Of a DNA stretch of 64,000 nt, positions 35,640 through 44,413 are shown in pieces. Under the pieces are notes generated by a model. That model did no database searches, was not told where the DNA came from, and was given only the letters and a program-made list of their open reading frames with translations. Source of the stretch: Thermosporothrix hazakensis (GTDB lineage: Bacteria; Chloroflexota; Ktedonobacteria; Ktedonobacterales; Ktedonobacteraceae); contig NZ_QKUF01000001.1 in assembly GCF_003253565.1 (NCBI RefSeq), positions 205,867-269,866 of the forward strand, written 5' to 3'. Made by a program: the position numbers and the translations under genes. Each line of letters begins with the position of its first letter. Position 1 is the stretch's first letter.

Positions 35640-36524
35640 ATGACGCCGACATCAGCATTGTTACAGGAACTCTACACGCGCATGCTCCTGACGAGAGTCG
35701 TCGATGAGCTGGCCTGGCACCTGCACCTACAGGGCCATATCGACTTTGTGGCAAGTTGCCGAGGGCATGAAGCCGTTCAAATTGGAAGCGCGGCTTGTAT
35801 CGAGGTAGGAAAGGATTTCACACTTCCTTATTACCGCAACCTCGGCGTCGTACTGACGATCGGCATGACCCCCTACGAGGTTTTCCGCACGTATCTCCAA
35901 CCTCAGTACAACGGGAGCAAACCGCGAGCTATGTTGCACTGGGGCTATCATAAACATAATACAGTCACCGGCACAACCTCGATCGCGACCCAGATTCTGC
36001 ACGCCGCAGGCATCGCTTTCGCCTGCAAACTGCGCAAGGATACGGTCGCTGCTGTGGCCTACTGCGATCATGCTGCCCATCAAGAGGCCGATTTTCAGGA
36101 AGGGCTGCGTTTCGCGGCACAACACCGCCTTCCGCTGGTAATCGTTTGCGAGAAAGAACGTACAGATCAGACAGTGATCTCCCTTCCCCCCAATGTCCAG
36201 CATATTGAGGCAGACGGCACAAACGTGTTACAGGTTGCAGAAACCATGCGCCAGGCCTTGCAGCAGGCACGTGATGGAGCCGGTCCAGTCTTTCTGGAAT
36301 TTTCCGTTGTCCGCTTCCTGCCCGATTTCGCCCCGACAAAGCAGGGCATCTTTGCGCTGGAAGGCCCCCCGGACTGTGATCCTCTCGTTCAGAGTCGGCT
36401 CCAGTTGCAACATCTGGGCCTCTGGGACGAAGAACGCGCCCAACAGCTCTATCGTAGACTGCGCCACGAAGTGGAACGCGCACTTGAGGAGGCGCTACAG
36501 GAACAGCCTGCTCGCCTCCCCTGA
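35640..36524 (+). CDS. E1-alpha-like protein with degenerate thiamine-diphosphate motif
   Basis: A 294-residue homologue of the alpha subunit of 2-oxoacid dehydrogenase E1: LYTRMLLTRVVDELAWHL, SCRGHEAVQIGSAA, YYRNLGVVLTIGMTPYEVF, TGTTSIATQILHAAGIAFACK. The ThDP/Mg motif expected as GDG...NN reads CDH (142-144) and CEKER (170-174), with DFQEGLRFAAQHRLPLVIV between. The second metal ligand Asn and both Gly are lost, so cofactor binding is doubtful and a regulatory or structural role is likely. There is no beta gene beside it. It is divergent from the fused E1, and its ribosome site is weak. Confidence 0.85.
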   Translation: MTPTSALLQELYTRMLLTRVVDELAWHLHLQGHIDFVASCRGHEAVQIGSAACIEVGKDFTLPYYRNLGVVLTIGMTPYEVFRTYLQPQYNGSKPRAMLHWGYHKHNTVTGTTSIATQILHAAGIAFACKLRKDTVAAVAYCDHAAHQEADFQEGLRFAAQHRLPLVIVCEKERTDQTVISLPPNVQHIEADGTNVLQVAETMRQALQQARDGAGPVFLEFSVVRFLPDFAPTKQGIFALEGPPDCDPLVQSRLQLQHLGLWDEERAQQLYRRLRHEVERALEEALQEQPARLP

Positions 36525-36528
36525 GGGA

Positions 36529-36990
36529 CTACACCAGCCCTTGATCTTCCGCTGTTGTCGTCAATTGGTCGCGCAACAGGGCCCGCTCCTGTTGAAGCAG
36601 AGCATCCTCAATGCGCTGGCGATGCTTGGGAAGCGTTTTTTCAGGCAAGGCATCGACCGCAAAAAAACGGCATTCGCGCGACTCCTCTGTTTCATGGAGC
36701 GTTCCCCCTACCACGCGGCAGGCAAAGGAAAGGACCACCTCACGCTTTTGCGGCTTGGAATAGACGCCTATCAGCCGCTCAATGGCAACCTCAAGCCCGG
36801 TCTCCTCTCGCACCTCACGCAGTACCGTTTGTTCCACTGTCTCACCGGGTTCCATGCCCCCTCCCGGCAAGTTCCACCACTCAATATCACGCCGCAACGC
36901 CAGCAGGACACGCTTCTCCTGCATGATGACAGCGGAAACCCCGATCCGAAAATATGCCGCATGGGTTTCTGAAAGAGATGAACTCTCCAT
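36529..36990 (-). CDS. Nudix hydrolase
   Basis: A 153-residue protein with a perfect Nudix box, GGGMEPGETVEQTVLREVRE then ETGL, which binds Mg2+ and cleaves a nucleoside diphosphate linked to X. The start at ATG 36990 sits nine bases after GGGAGG; ATG 36999 in the same frame abuts the ribosome site. The preceding strand IMQEKRVLLALR and the WWNLPGGG turn are typical. The substrate is not predictable. It is convergent with the degenerate E1-alpha gene, four bases apart. Confidence 0.88.
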   Translation of the reverse strand: MESSSLSETHAAYFRIGVSAVIMQEKRVLLALRRDIEWWNLPGGGMEPGETVEQTVLREVREETGLEVAIERLIGVYSKPQKREVVLSFACRVVGGTLHETEESRECRFFAVDALPEKTLPKHRQRIEDALLQQERALLRDQLTTTAEDQGLV

Positions 36991-37020
36991 GCACTTCATC
37001 CTCCCGCTTTTTGTTTCTGT

Positions 37021-38148
37021 TTAGACTCCATAGAGCTGAGCCGCGTTCTTGTACAAGACGAACTCAGCCAGATCATGGGCCTGTTGCTCATCCAGTTCGT
37101 CGGCATCGATCATTTCCTGCAAGACCTGTGCAAGGACCGCACGTCCCCGCAAGGCAGATGCCCAATGCATCTCAGGAACATAGATACCATCCGAACTATA
37201 CGTCAGCTTGCTTGCTGGCGCAATACTCAACGCCTGCCGGGTAAAGGCCAGCATTTCCAGTTTCTCCACAAAAGGAATAGTATACGATAGATCGAAATAG
37301 ACATGCGGGTAAATCGCCGCCAGATAGGCCCCTAACTGGCTGTAAGGGTAGCTCTCATGCAGCAAGACAACCGACATCTCCTGATACGCTTCCAGCACCG
37401 GACGCAGGTGTAAGGGATTGCCAAGCAGCATATCGGTATCGCTATCCCCATAGCCGGTATGAAACTGAACCGGTAAGCGCTGCTCACAGGCGGAGGCAAA
37501 TGCGATATGCAGCAAATAGTCAATCAGCGGCTTTGAACGAAGCTGGATACTGCCTCGCTGTGCCACCTCCGTCCGGGCCACCTGAAACGCAAGCCGCGCC
37601 TGCTCTTTCGACCATTCCGCAATGTTCAGGCCAGCACGATAGGCCACGATACTCTTAAAGCCGCAATAGCCCTTTTCACGCACATTGCTGATTGCCTCGC
37701 GATAGCGCTCAAGATACTCGTCAAAATCCGCACAGGTCTGCAACAGATCCTGCATCAGGACTTCCAGCCTCAAGAGCGAGACCACGCGCACCCCGCTAAG
37801 TGCCGCAAGCTGTTCCGCCGAGTAACACTGCTCGGGCGGAGGATAGGCCCCATCGAGTACCAGGCCCTTGATATTACCCGCCCGCAACAGGCGCTGGACC
37901 AGTTCATCACTACTTATCTGCTGACGCGCGGCAATAACCGCCTCCTCCGTGCTCTCACAGTCCAGAAATCGCGCCAGATGACGCACCATCCAGAGATAGT
38001 ACACCGTGTGCTGCACATGTTGTTGGGCGAAAACGGGAGCAGTTGCCTCCGTGAAATACGAGCGATAGGTAACGGTATCCAGATGCTGGTGCAATAGCAT
38101 TGAATGACAATGGTTATCGATTACCGGAATATCTGTCAGATCAAGCAT
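37021..38148 (-). CDS. Amidohydrolase-2 family protein, FluG N-terminal type
   Basis: A 375-residue TIM-barrel metal hydrolase. Motifs are DNHCH (metal site, residues about 11-15), GFKSIVAYR with the usual Lys, QFHTGYGDSDTDMLLGNP, LLHESYPY and SSDGIYVPEMHW. This set matches bacterial relatives of the N-terminal half of FluG and nodulin-type proteins, where the barrel is fused to a glutamine-synthetase-like half. Here such a half is encoded separately at 41858-43210. The start at ATG 38148 has GGGGGA upstream; ATG 38163 has none. The Nudix gene follows 30 bases downstream on the same strand. Confidence 0.85.
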   Translation of the reverse strand: MLDLTDIPVIDNHCHSMLLHQHLDTVTYRSYFTEATAPVFAQQHVQHTVYYLWMVRHLARFLDCESTEEAVIAARQQISSDELVQRLLRAGNIKGLVLDGAYPPPEQCYSAEQLAALSGVRVVSLLRLEVLMQDLLQTCADFDEYLERYREAISNVREKGYCGFKSIVAYRAGLNIAEWSKEQARLAFQVARTEVAQRGSIQLRSKPLIDYLLHIAFASACEQRLPVQFHTGYGDSDTDMLLGNPLHLRPVLEAYQEMSVVLLHESYPYSQLGAYLAAIYPHVYFDLSYTIPFVEKLEMLAFTRQALSIAPASKLTYSSDGIYVPEMHWASALRGRAVLAQVLQEMIDADELDEQQAHDLAEFVLYKNAAQLYGV

Positions 38149-38367
38149 AGTTCCCCCATTCATGCAACGCCTACAGGCAGGCTATCATACACGTAATCTC
38201 TGTCGCAATAGTTTCACTCTCTATGATACAGTACTCAGGCGGATATCTCCGCTTTGATACACCGAATGGAGAAAATATATGTACAGAGGCCGCGTTTTTT
38301 GACGGAGAGCGTCGAATAAAAACGCGAGATGCTCTAAGAACACAGCGCTGAAAAAAGGGGAAAGACG

Positions 38368-39411
38368 ATGCTGGTTGCCTGTGGTCCCGATGGACAGCGC
38401 CTCACGGCCCGCGAAATATCGCCAACCCAATTACGGGAGTGGTCACACGCCCGCCTGCTCACCTGCCCGAACTGTCACGCCCTTGTTCATCTGCGCGGCG
38501 GCGCGGAGAAGCGCCGACAGCTCCATTTTGCCCATCAAAAAGGCGAATGTGCGTGGAGCACCGAACCCGAATCCGAGCGTCATGCGCAGGGAAAAGTGAC
38601 GCTTGCTCACTGGCTACAGCAGCAATATCCTGCTGCTACGATTACGCTTGAGCAGCGGCTTCCCGAGCCAAACCGCATCGCTGATATCTTTGTCGCTCAT
38701 CCCGATGGGACGCAATGGGCCATCGAGTTCCAATGTGCTCATCTGGAACGCGAACGCTGGCAGAAGCGCCACATTGCTTATCGCAGGGCTGGAATCATCG
38801 ACATCTGGATCATCGGGAACAATCGCCGCAACAAACACGAAGCCTTCCTTGAGGCAATCTTCTCCCATACGCACGAGTTGCTCTTTCTCGATCCGCTGGT
38901 AACGCCAGCATGTAGCTGGCTCCGCTGGCCCGTCTCACCTGAACTCATCCAGGATAGACAGCTTCTGAACTACGACGGCGCCCATGCAACCCTGACGGCA
39001 CCGCTGAACGAGTTTCGCCTGATCCAGGAGGGCAGCCTGCGTCACCCGATCCGGGATGAGATAGACGAACGCGCTCGTCTGCTTCGACTGATGCACGCCA
39101 GGTTTGACCCGCGCCTGCTGCTGGCCTACCTGCGTTCCCGGGTGGAGCAAGACGTTCTGACCGATGTCCTGCGTCCGCTGTTGAAGGCCTACCTGCTGGA
39201 CCCCCATCTGTTGCAGCGCTATAACTATGGGCGCGGCAGGCTCACACCCGCTGAGCAAGAGCGGATTGACAGGGCCCGTGACTGGCTGGTCTCACTCGAC
39301 GCAAAAGGCTACACGCGAGAACGGCTACGCGCCCTTGTCAGAGAGATTCCCTTTGTCAATGCATACGCCGCTTTCGCCACGTATTTTGAATTGTTACTCT
39401 CTCTTCCCTGA
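38368..39411 (+). CDS. CoiA-like protein (competence-type nuclease fold)
   Basis: A 347-residue protein. Its N-terminus has a CPNC (33-36) and LHFAH pair like the CoiA zinc-ribbon region, then ESERH and GKVTLAHWL, then the nuclease core RIADIFV and WAIEFQCAHL (Asp and ExQ), then RHIAYRRAGIIDIWIIG. CoiA acts in DNA uptake and recombination in Gram-positive competence, and family members also occur in genomes not known to be competent. The C-terminal 150 residues are not assigned. GGGGAAAG precedes the ATG. No com genes are nearby. Confidence 0.82.
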   Translation: MLVACGPDGQRLTAREISPTQLREWSHARLLTCPNCHALVHLRGGAEKRRQLHFAHQKGECAWSTEPESERHAQGKVTLAHWLQQQYPAATITLEQRLPEPNRIADIFVAHPDGTQWAIEFQCAHLERERWQKRHIAYRRAGIIDIWIIGNNRRNKHEAFLEAIFSHTHELLFLDPLVTPACSWLRWPVSPELIQDRQLLNYDGAHATLTAPLNEFRLIQEGSLRHPIRDEIDERARLLRLMHARFDPRLLLAYLRSRVEQDVLTDVLRPLLKAYLLDPHLLQRYNYGRGRLTPAEQERIDRARDWLVSLDAKGYTRERLRALVREIPFVNAYAAFATYFELLLSLP

Positions 39412-39555
39412 ACAAGGCCTTCTCAATAAGAAAAGCGATACCGACGATTCCCGGATTGAAACTCAATGATAGAGCAGTGCGTTATCCTAATAGTAAGGAT
39501 CAGATACATAGTCCAGCCAATACCTCTGTACCAGGAGAGGAAAGGATAGAAAGAG

Positions 39556-39906
39556 ATGAATAACTTCTTCAAAGGTCTACTCGTCGGCGTCGGTGTTGGC
39601 ATGCTCATTGCTCCTATGCGCGGCGAAGAGATGCGCAAGATGTTGAGCGAGCGCTTTGAGGAGCTTCGAGGACAGCTTCCCGAAAATGAACAGATCGCAC
39701 TGTACAAGCAACGTGTAACCGAACGCGTCTCACAGACTGCGGATAATCTCAAGAGCTATGCCAAACAGGCCGGCTCCACTGTGAAACAGACAGCCAGCAA
39801 CCTGAAGAACACCGCACAGAAAGCCGGCGAGGATGTAAAAAGCACAGGCAGGGACGTGACACAGGAAACCAAAGAGACCATTAAAGCAACACCCAGTCAG
39901 CAATAG
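39556..39906 (+). CDS. YtxH-like membrane-associated stress protein
   Basis: A 116-residue protein with a short Gly-rich hydrophobic N-terminus (FFKGLLVGVGVGMLIAPMRGEEMRKMLSERFEEL, here given as two pieces: FFKGLLVGVGVGMLIAP and MRGEEMRKM). A long amphipathic helical tail of LEA-like repeats follows (KQAGSTVKQTASNLKNTAQK). This is the YtxH pattern, annotated as general stress or gas-vesicle-like without known function. AGGAAAGGA precedes the ATG. A strong terminator follows. Confidence 0.82.
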   Translation: MNNFFKGLLVGVGVGMLIAPMRGEEMRKMLSERFEELRGQLPENEQIALYKQRVTERVSQTADNLKSYAKQAGSTVKQTASNLKNTAQKAGEDVKSTGRDVTQETKETIKATPSQQ

Positions 39907-39943
39907 GGCCTTGCCTGCTTCCCATTCTTCAGACGTAAAAAAG

Positions 39944-39979
39944 AGACATGGCACCTGATATCGGGTGCCATGTTTTTTT
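39944..39979. terminator. Bidirectional terminator between ytxH-like gene and murA
   Basis: CATGGCACC (39947-39955) pairs with GGTGCCATG (39964-39972), followed on the plus strand by seven Ts and on the minus strand by TCTCTTTTTT. Confidence 0.92.
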
Positions 39980-39997
39980 GCTGCCGAATAAAAAGAA

Positions 39998-41320
39998 TTA
40001 TGAGACCTGCACACGCTCTATCTGAAGATTCAGCGAGGTCAGGCGCGGCACAATATCGCCGTAACCACGCTCAAGGAACTCGATACCTGTAATCATGGTC
40101 GTACCTCGTGCGATTGCCGCCGCGATCACATAAGCAAGGCCAGCACGGAGATCAGGGATACAGAGATCTGCTGCCGTCAACGGAGTCGGCCCCATAATAA
40201 TCGCGCTGTGCTCGTAGTTCTTGTCGCGGAACCGGCAGGGAGTCCCCCCCAGACAATGCGTGGTCAACTGAGTATGAGCGCCCAATTCCGCCAGATCCTT
40301 CAGATATCCAAAACGCTTCTCATACACCGTCTCATGCATAATCGAGATACCATGTGCCTGCGTCAGCAGCACCGCGAAGGGCTGCTGCCAGTCGGTCGAG
40401 AAGCCAGGGTAGACGTCGGTTTCGATGACAGCCGGACGTAGCTCTCCATTGCGGAAGAAACGAATGCTCTCCGCTCCTTTGAGCTCTACACCGCCGCCGA
40501 TCTGCTGATAGTAGGAAAGGAAGTTGCCAAGCGTATCGGGACGAATTCCGTGAATTGTCACATCACCGTCCGAGGCACAGGCCAGACAGGCCCACGAAGC
40601 CGCCTCAATTCGATCACCAAACACACGCATATTCACCCCATGCAGGCGCGGCACACCCTCAATGCGAATCTCGCGTCCCGACGAGGTAAAAATAATCGCG
40701 CCCATTGCACGCAGCATGGTGATGAGTTCCATGATTTCGGGCTCAACAGCGGCATTGGCAATGACCGAACGCCCTTCAGCAAGCACACTGAGATACAGAC
40801 AGGTTTCCGTCGCGCCCACGCTGGGATAGGGAAGTTCGATATATGCTCCCTTGAGCGACTTCACACGCCGCGCAACGTAGCCATCTTCGCCCTCTTCCAC
40901 AATACCGCCAAATTTACGGATAGCTTCAAGATGGAAATCGACGGCACGAGCGCCAATCTTACAACCTCCCACAACCGGCACCGAGACTTCCGGGAAACGA
41001 TGCAGCAGGGCCCCAAGCAGCAGGATAGGGATGCGGTTACTACCTGAATGCGGGACCGGCACCGTCGATGTATTAATCGTGGTCGGATCAATGCGCAATT
41101 CAAGGCTCTCTGTCTTCTCAACGGTTGCGCCGATTGAGGTGAGCAACTCTGCTGTGATATCAACATCTCCAATAGGAGGAACATTTGTCAATACAGTGGG
41201 GGTTTCGCCGAGCAATGCAGCAACCATTGCTTTCGTCGCGAAATTCTTTGCACCGAGGCAGTTTATCTCACCCTTCACGGGGTATCCGCCCTCGATACGA
41301 TATGCATACGGACTCTTCAC
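39998..41320 (-). CDS. murA: UDP-N-acetylglucosamine 1-carboxyvinyltransferase
   Basis: First committed step of peptidoglycan synthesis: enolpyruvyl transfer from PEP to UDP-GlcNAc. The 440 residues match the family length. Lys25-Asn26 lie in GAKNFATKAMVAALL (the usual GAKNAALP is altered after KN). The catalytic loop is VVGGCKIGARAVDFH with Cys120, the fosfomycin target position. Later blocks TDVYPGFSTDWQQPF and DLRAGLAYVIAA are typical. The leader contains a hairpin described separately. It may be one of two murA paralogues, as is common in Gram-positives; that cannot be seen here. Confidence 0.92.
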   Translation of the reverse strand: MKSPYAYRIEGGYPVKGEINCLGAKNFATKAMVAALLGETPTVLTNVPPIGDVDITAELLTSIGATVEKTESLELRIDPTTINTSTVPVPHSGSNRIPILLLGALLHRFPEVSVPVVGGCKIGARAVDFHLEAIRKFGGIVEEGEDGYVARRVKSLKGAYIELPYPSVGATETCLYLSVLAEGRSVIANAAVEPEIMELITMLRAMGAIIFTSSGREIRIEGVPRLHGVNMRVFGDRIEAASWACLACASDGDVTIHGIRPDTLGNFLSYYQQIGGGVELKGAESIRFFRNGELRPAVIETDVYPGFSTDWQQPFAVLLTQAHGISIMHETVYEKRFGYLKDLAELGAHTQLTTHCLGGTPCRFRDKNYEHSAIIMGPTPLTAADLCIPDLRAGLAYVIAAAIARGTTMITGIEFLERGYGDIVPRLTSLNLQIERVQVS

Positions 41321-41554
41321 AGCTACCTTACCTTTTTTGAATAGAGTTTTGAAAAATCAGGTACGCAGGGAGGAACAATTGTTATGCTATCCTCCCTTGC
41401 CATTATACAGGTATACTTCCACCTCACGATATATGACAAATCCGGCCATTAACGCAAGTATCTGGTAGAAGAGGAGCGTAGATATAGGCAATTTGGGGGA
41501 TACAGAACAGGAAGAAAAGCAGACCAAAAGAACGAGCACGCCGTCACATGGTAT
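41321..41554 (-). promoter_or_regulatory. murA leader with hairpin and -10-like element
   Basis: On the minus strand, AGGGAGGA and TCCTCCCT arms at about 41371-41396 form an 8-bp stem with an inner AACAATTGTT palindrome, between a TATAAT at about 41403 and the murA ATG at 41320. It could be an untranslated-leader element. No good -35 was found. Confidence 0.4.
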
Positions 41555-41559
41555 AGTAT

Positions 41560-41800
41560 TATTGCGTTCAAATGTTCAAGCATTGAACGTGACCTTCTGG
41601 CCGATCACCAGCGCACCGCATTCGGCGTACACACAGAGCCAGTTCGTTCTGTGAAGGAACGCCACCTGCCCTGTGCGCCCTCTGATCGCGCAGAAGCAAG
41701 GCGTGCACGCTGTTTTCTGTCATCGTGCACCTTCAGTTCTGTCCGAGAGCTGCAACGCGAAGGGCATCCGCTCATCATGGGCCGATGCCCTTTCTCCTCT
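41560..41800 (+). ncRNA. Candidate structured RNA (consecutive hairpins ending in a terminator-like stem)
   Basis: No protein frame is credible here. On the plus strand the region holds a series of hairpins: ACAGAG/TTCTGT (41633-41652), CTGTGCG/CGCGCAG (41671-41693), GTGCACG/CGTGCAC (41703-41730) and AAGGGCATC/GATGCCCTT (41760-41792), the last followed by TCTCCTCT. Upstream are TATAGT (about 41552) and three GTTCAA-like boxes in alternating orientation (41565-41589). The series is regular, but no known RNA family is recognised and each stem alone could be chance. Confidence 0.3.
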
Positions 41801-41857
41801 CGATCAGGCACGCATACACAACTCGCCCAGTAATTAGAAAAGGGCAGGCATCAGAGC

Positions 41858-43210
41858 TCAGTACTTAGAAAAGTGGCTCAGAGCCTCCTCTTCAGGCGTC
41901 TTATCTTGAAAATAAGCCTGCTCGCTCCACTTCACCGCGAGATACGATTTCAGCAACAGTGGGCCAAGCGCCTCGCGTAATACCGCATCCTGTTCCAGCG
42001 CGTTGAGCGCCTCATCCAGCGAGGTAGGCAGGCGCCGTATACCAAGCAGCTCGCGCTCCTCATTGCTATAGTTTGCCGGGTCCATCTCCAGAGGTGCGCC
42101 CGGATCGAGCCGCTTCTGAATACCATCCAGCCCCGCAGCGATCATCCCCCCAAGCGCCAGATAGGGATTGCCGCTGTGATCCGAGCACTTTAACTCAATG
42201 TTGGCCGATAGCACCTCGCGCCCTTTGAAAAGCGACGGTATCCGCACCGCAGCCTCGCGATTGTCATAGCCATACACGTTATAGGCCCCGCTCCAACTGC
42301 GAGGTTGAACCCGCTGATAGGAGTTCGGACAGGCACAGGTCAGCGCCATCAACCCACGCATGTGTGCAAGCAGCCCGCCAACGAAATACCTCCCTACCTG
42401 ACTGAAGCCTCCCCGCTCTTCGGGATCAAAAAACAGGTTCTTGTGCGGCTGTCCCTTATCCCAGAGACTGAAGTGAATATGCGCACCGCTTCCCGCCTGA
42501 TCCAGAAACGGCTTCGGCGCAAACGAGGCATAGAGATTGAACGTCCGCGCCACACCACGCACCGTCTCACGTACCAGACAGATCGTATCGGCAGCCTGCA
42601 ATACGGGCGCATTGCTGACCGAGAGTTCCTGCTGAGCCGGGCCGAGCTCGGTATGATAGAGCTCAATCGAGATGCCCTGCTGCTCAAGCGCCTCCAACAG
42701 CGCATTGATATAATCGGCCTGTTCATCCAGACCCGCGCTGCTATAGCACAGGCTTTGATCCGCCGGGGTAAACTGCCCGATATCGCGCCGCGCCAGATAG
42801 AACTCGTGCTCAACACCGGCCTCAGCTCGTATCCCATGTTCGGCCAGACGAGCAATCATTCGTTTCAGAAAGGTACGCGGGCACGCCTCCCAGGGCACTC
42901 CATCCAGCCGCACCATATCGCAAAACATGCTTGCGGTTGCCGGAACATAGGGTAGGAGAGTGAACGTCTCTGGATCAGGGATCAGGCGAAACTCGCCAAT
43001 CGGCCCCATGCCCTCAACCGGCACCAGTTGTTCCATCCCACTGAATGCCTGCATTGCCAGTGATTGCCCGATGCCCGCAACCATCCGCTCAAGCAGCTTA
43101 CTGGTATGCGTTGCCTTGCCACGAATAATCCCGCCATTATCACAGTACAGGAAGCGAACCAGGCGTATATGTTCTGTCCGCGTCAGGCGCAGCACGTCTT
43201 GAACATCCAT
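41858..43210 (-). CDS. Glutamine-synthetase-family protein, FluG C-terminal type
   Basis: A 450-residue ATP-dependent ligase-type protein. Metal and ATP sites are recognisable: AGVEHEFYL (ExE), ELGPAQQELS, AGSGAHIHFSLWD (His of the GSGMHxH motif), NSYQRVQPRSWSG, NREAAVRIP and ELKCSDHSGNPYLAL, where Lys replaces the usual Arg. It is the FluG/GlnA-like branch rather than classical GlnA, so the substrate may be another amine, not ammonia. The start at ATG 43210 has AAAGGGG upstream; a frame to 43249 is less likely. Its likely partner is the FluG-type amidohydrolase at 37021-38148. Confidence 0.88.
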   Translation of the reverse strand: MDVQDVLRLTRTEHIRLVRFLYCDNGGIIRGKATHTSKLLERMVAGIGQSLAMQAFSGMEQLVPVEGMGPIGEFRLIPDPETFTLLPYVPATASMFCDMVRLDGVPWEACPRTFLKRMIARLAEHGIRAEAGVEHEFYLARRDIGQFTPADQSLCYSSAGLDEQADYINALLEALEQQGISIELYHTELGPAQQELSVSNAPVLQAADTICLVRETVRGVARTFNLYASFAPKPFLDQAGSGAHIHFSLWDKGQPHKNLFFDPEERGGFSQVGRYFVGGLLAHMRGLMALTCACPNSYQRVQPRSWSGAYNVYGYDNREAAVRIPSLFKGREVLSANIELKCSDHSGNPYLALGGMIAAGLDGIQKRLDPGAPLEMDPANYSNEERELLGIRRLPTSLDEALNALEQDAVLREALGPLLLKSYLAVKWSEQAYFQDKTPEEEALSHFSKY

Positions 43211-43437
43211 CACCAATCCCCTTTCAGACCGACAAAAAGAGCGAAACAATACCCAAAGGTCCTATTCAAGTATAGCGCCCGGCAAAAAGACAGCGCTCGG
43301 GGCTCTGTAGCGCAATTCTCAAAAAACCGCTACACTATGGAGACAGCAATTGCACAGCGCTCAGGTGGTCAAAGAAGCCACCTCGCTGGGTATGCTTGAA
43401 AAGCCGATAAAAACGGCATTCTATCAGGAGGCTCCCC

Positions 43438-44307
43438 ATGTTTGAGACACTTCCGCGCGACTTTGTCGCCGATTTACAGCACCCTTACTACTATCGTGAT
43501 ATCCATAGTCGCTGGTTCCAGTGGAGCAGCCCCGCAATTCTGGACCAGAGCGCCCGAGCAACATATTATTTTGTCAAAGATTGGCTCCCGGAGGGTAACG
43601 AGCTGCATATCCTCGAAGTCGGTTGTGGCACCGGGTTTCTGACACTGGAACTGGCTCGTGATGGTCATACCGTCATCGGAGTCGATAAAATCGCCGACAG
43701 CATCGAGATCGCTGAACGCACACTCGCCATTCAGGGAGCAAACGCGCTGCCAGTGCGCTATTTTCAGCAGGATTTTCTGGACTGGGACGCGGGAGAACTG
43801 CGCTTCGATGCTATCATCTTTAACCGGGTGCTCCACCACCTTGAGGCGCTGGAACCCACCATGCAGAAAGTTCATCATCTCCTGAAAAATGAGGGGCGCA
43901 TCATCTGTTATGATTATGCCTACGATTTCTTCGATAAGCAGTGCGCCCTCTGGGTCTACCAGACACAGCGCCTCCTTCAGCTTAGCGGTCATTTCGAGCC
44001 CGAGCACCCCCAGGAGACTGACGACGATGCACAGGCAATCGAGCAGATCTATCAGGCATGGGAAGCACGTGGCAGATATCATCAGTTGCAAAAAGGGGAG
44101 GATCTGCTTGCAGGGCTCAAGGGCCACTTTACTGAACTCCTGTTCACAGACGCCCCCTGGATCTTTCTGTCTATCGCGAACGGGCTGTGCAATGTCACCC
44201 CCGAACAGGAAGAGCGGCTTGTGCGTTTCATCAAGGAGATGGAGCACTATCAGACGGCACAGGGAATAATGCCCGCTGTTGGCTTTCACTTTGTGGGGAA
44301 GCGCTAG
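43438..44307 (+). CDS. Class I SAM-dependent methyltransferase
   Basis: A 289-residue protein with a Rossmann methyltransferase domain: LHILEVGCGTGFLTLELA (motif I), VIGVDKIADSIEIAER (motif II), FDAIIFNRVLHHLEALEP (post-II) and LLKNEGRIICYDYAYDF. It uses SAM to methylate an unknown acceptor. There is no membrane segment. AGGAGG precedes the ATG. It ends 106 bases before the LevR-type regulator and may be unrelated to it. Confidence 0.86.
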   Translation: MFETLPRDFVADLQHPYYYRDIHSRWFQWSSPAILDQSARATYYFVKDWLPEGNELHILEVGCGTGFLTLELARDGHTVIGVDKIADSIEIAERTLAIQGANALPVRYFQQDFLDWDAGELRFDAIIFNRVLHHLEALEPTMQKVHHLLKNEGRIICYDYAYDFFDKQCALWVYQTQRLLQLSGHFEPEHPQETDDDAQAIEQIYQAWEARGRYHQLQKGEDLLAGLKGHFTELLFTDAPWIFLSIANGLCNVTPEQEERLVRFIKEMEHYQTAQGIMPAVGFHFVGKR

Positions 44308-44331
44308 CAGGGAAGCGCGGGAAACACCTGT

Positions 44332-44361
44332 TTGCTTTTTTGAATGGTATTTCGGTATACT
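44332..44361 (+). promoter_or_regulatory. Sigma-70 promoter for the LevR-type regulator
   Basis: TTGCTT (44332-44337), 18 bases, TATACT (44356-44361), about 50 bases before the ATG at 44414. The activator itself thus seems to be under the housekeeping sigma factor. Confidence 0.6.
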
Positions 44362-44413
44362 TGGATCTACGAGAAACGGACAATAGGAAAATCAACAAGG
44401 AAAGTTGCTATCT

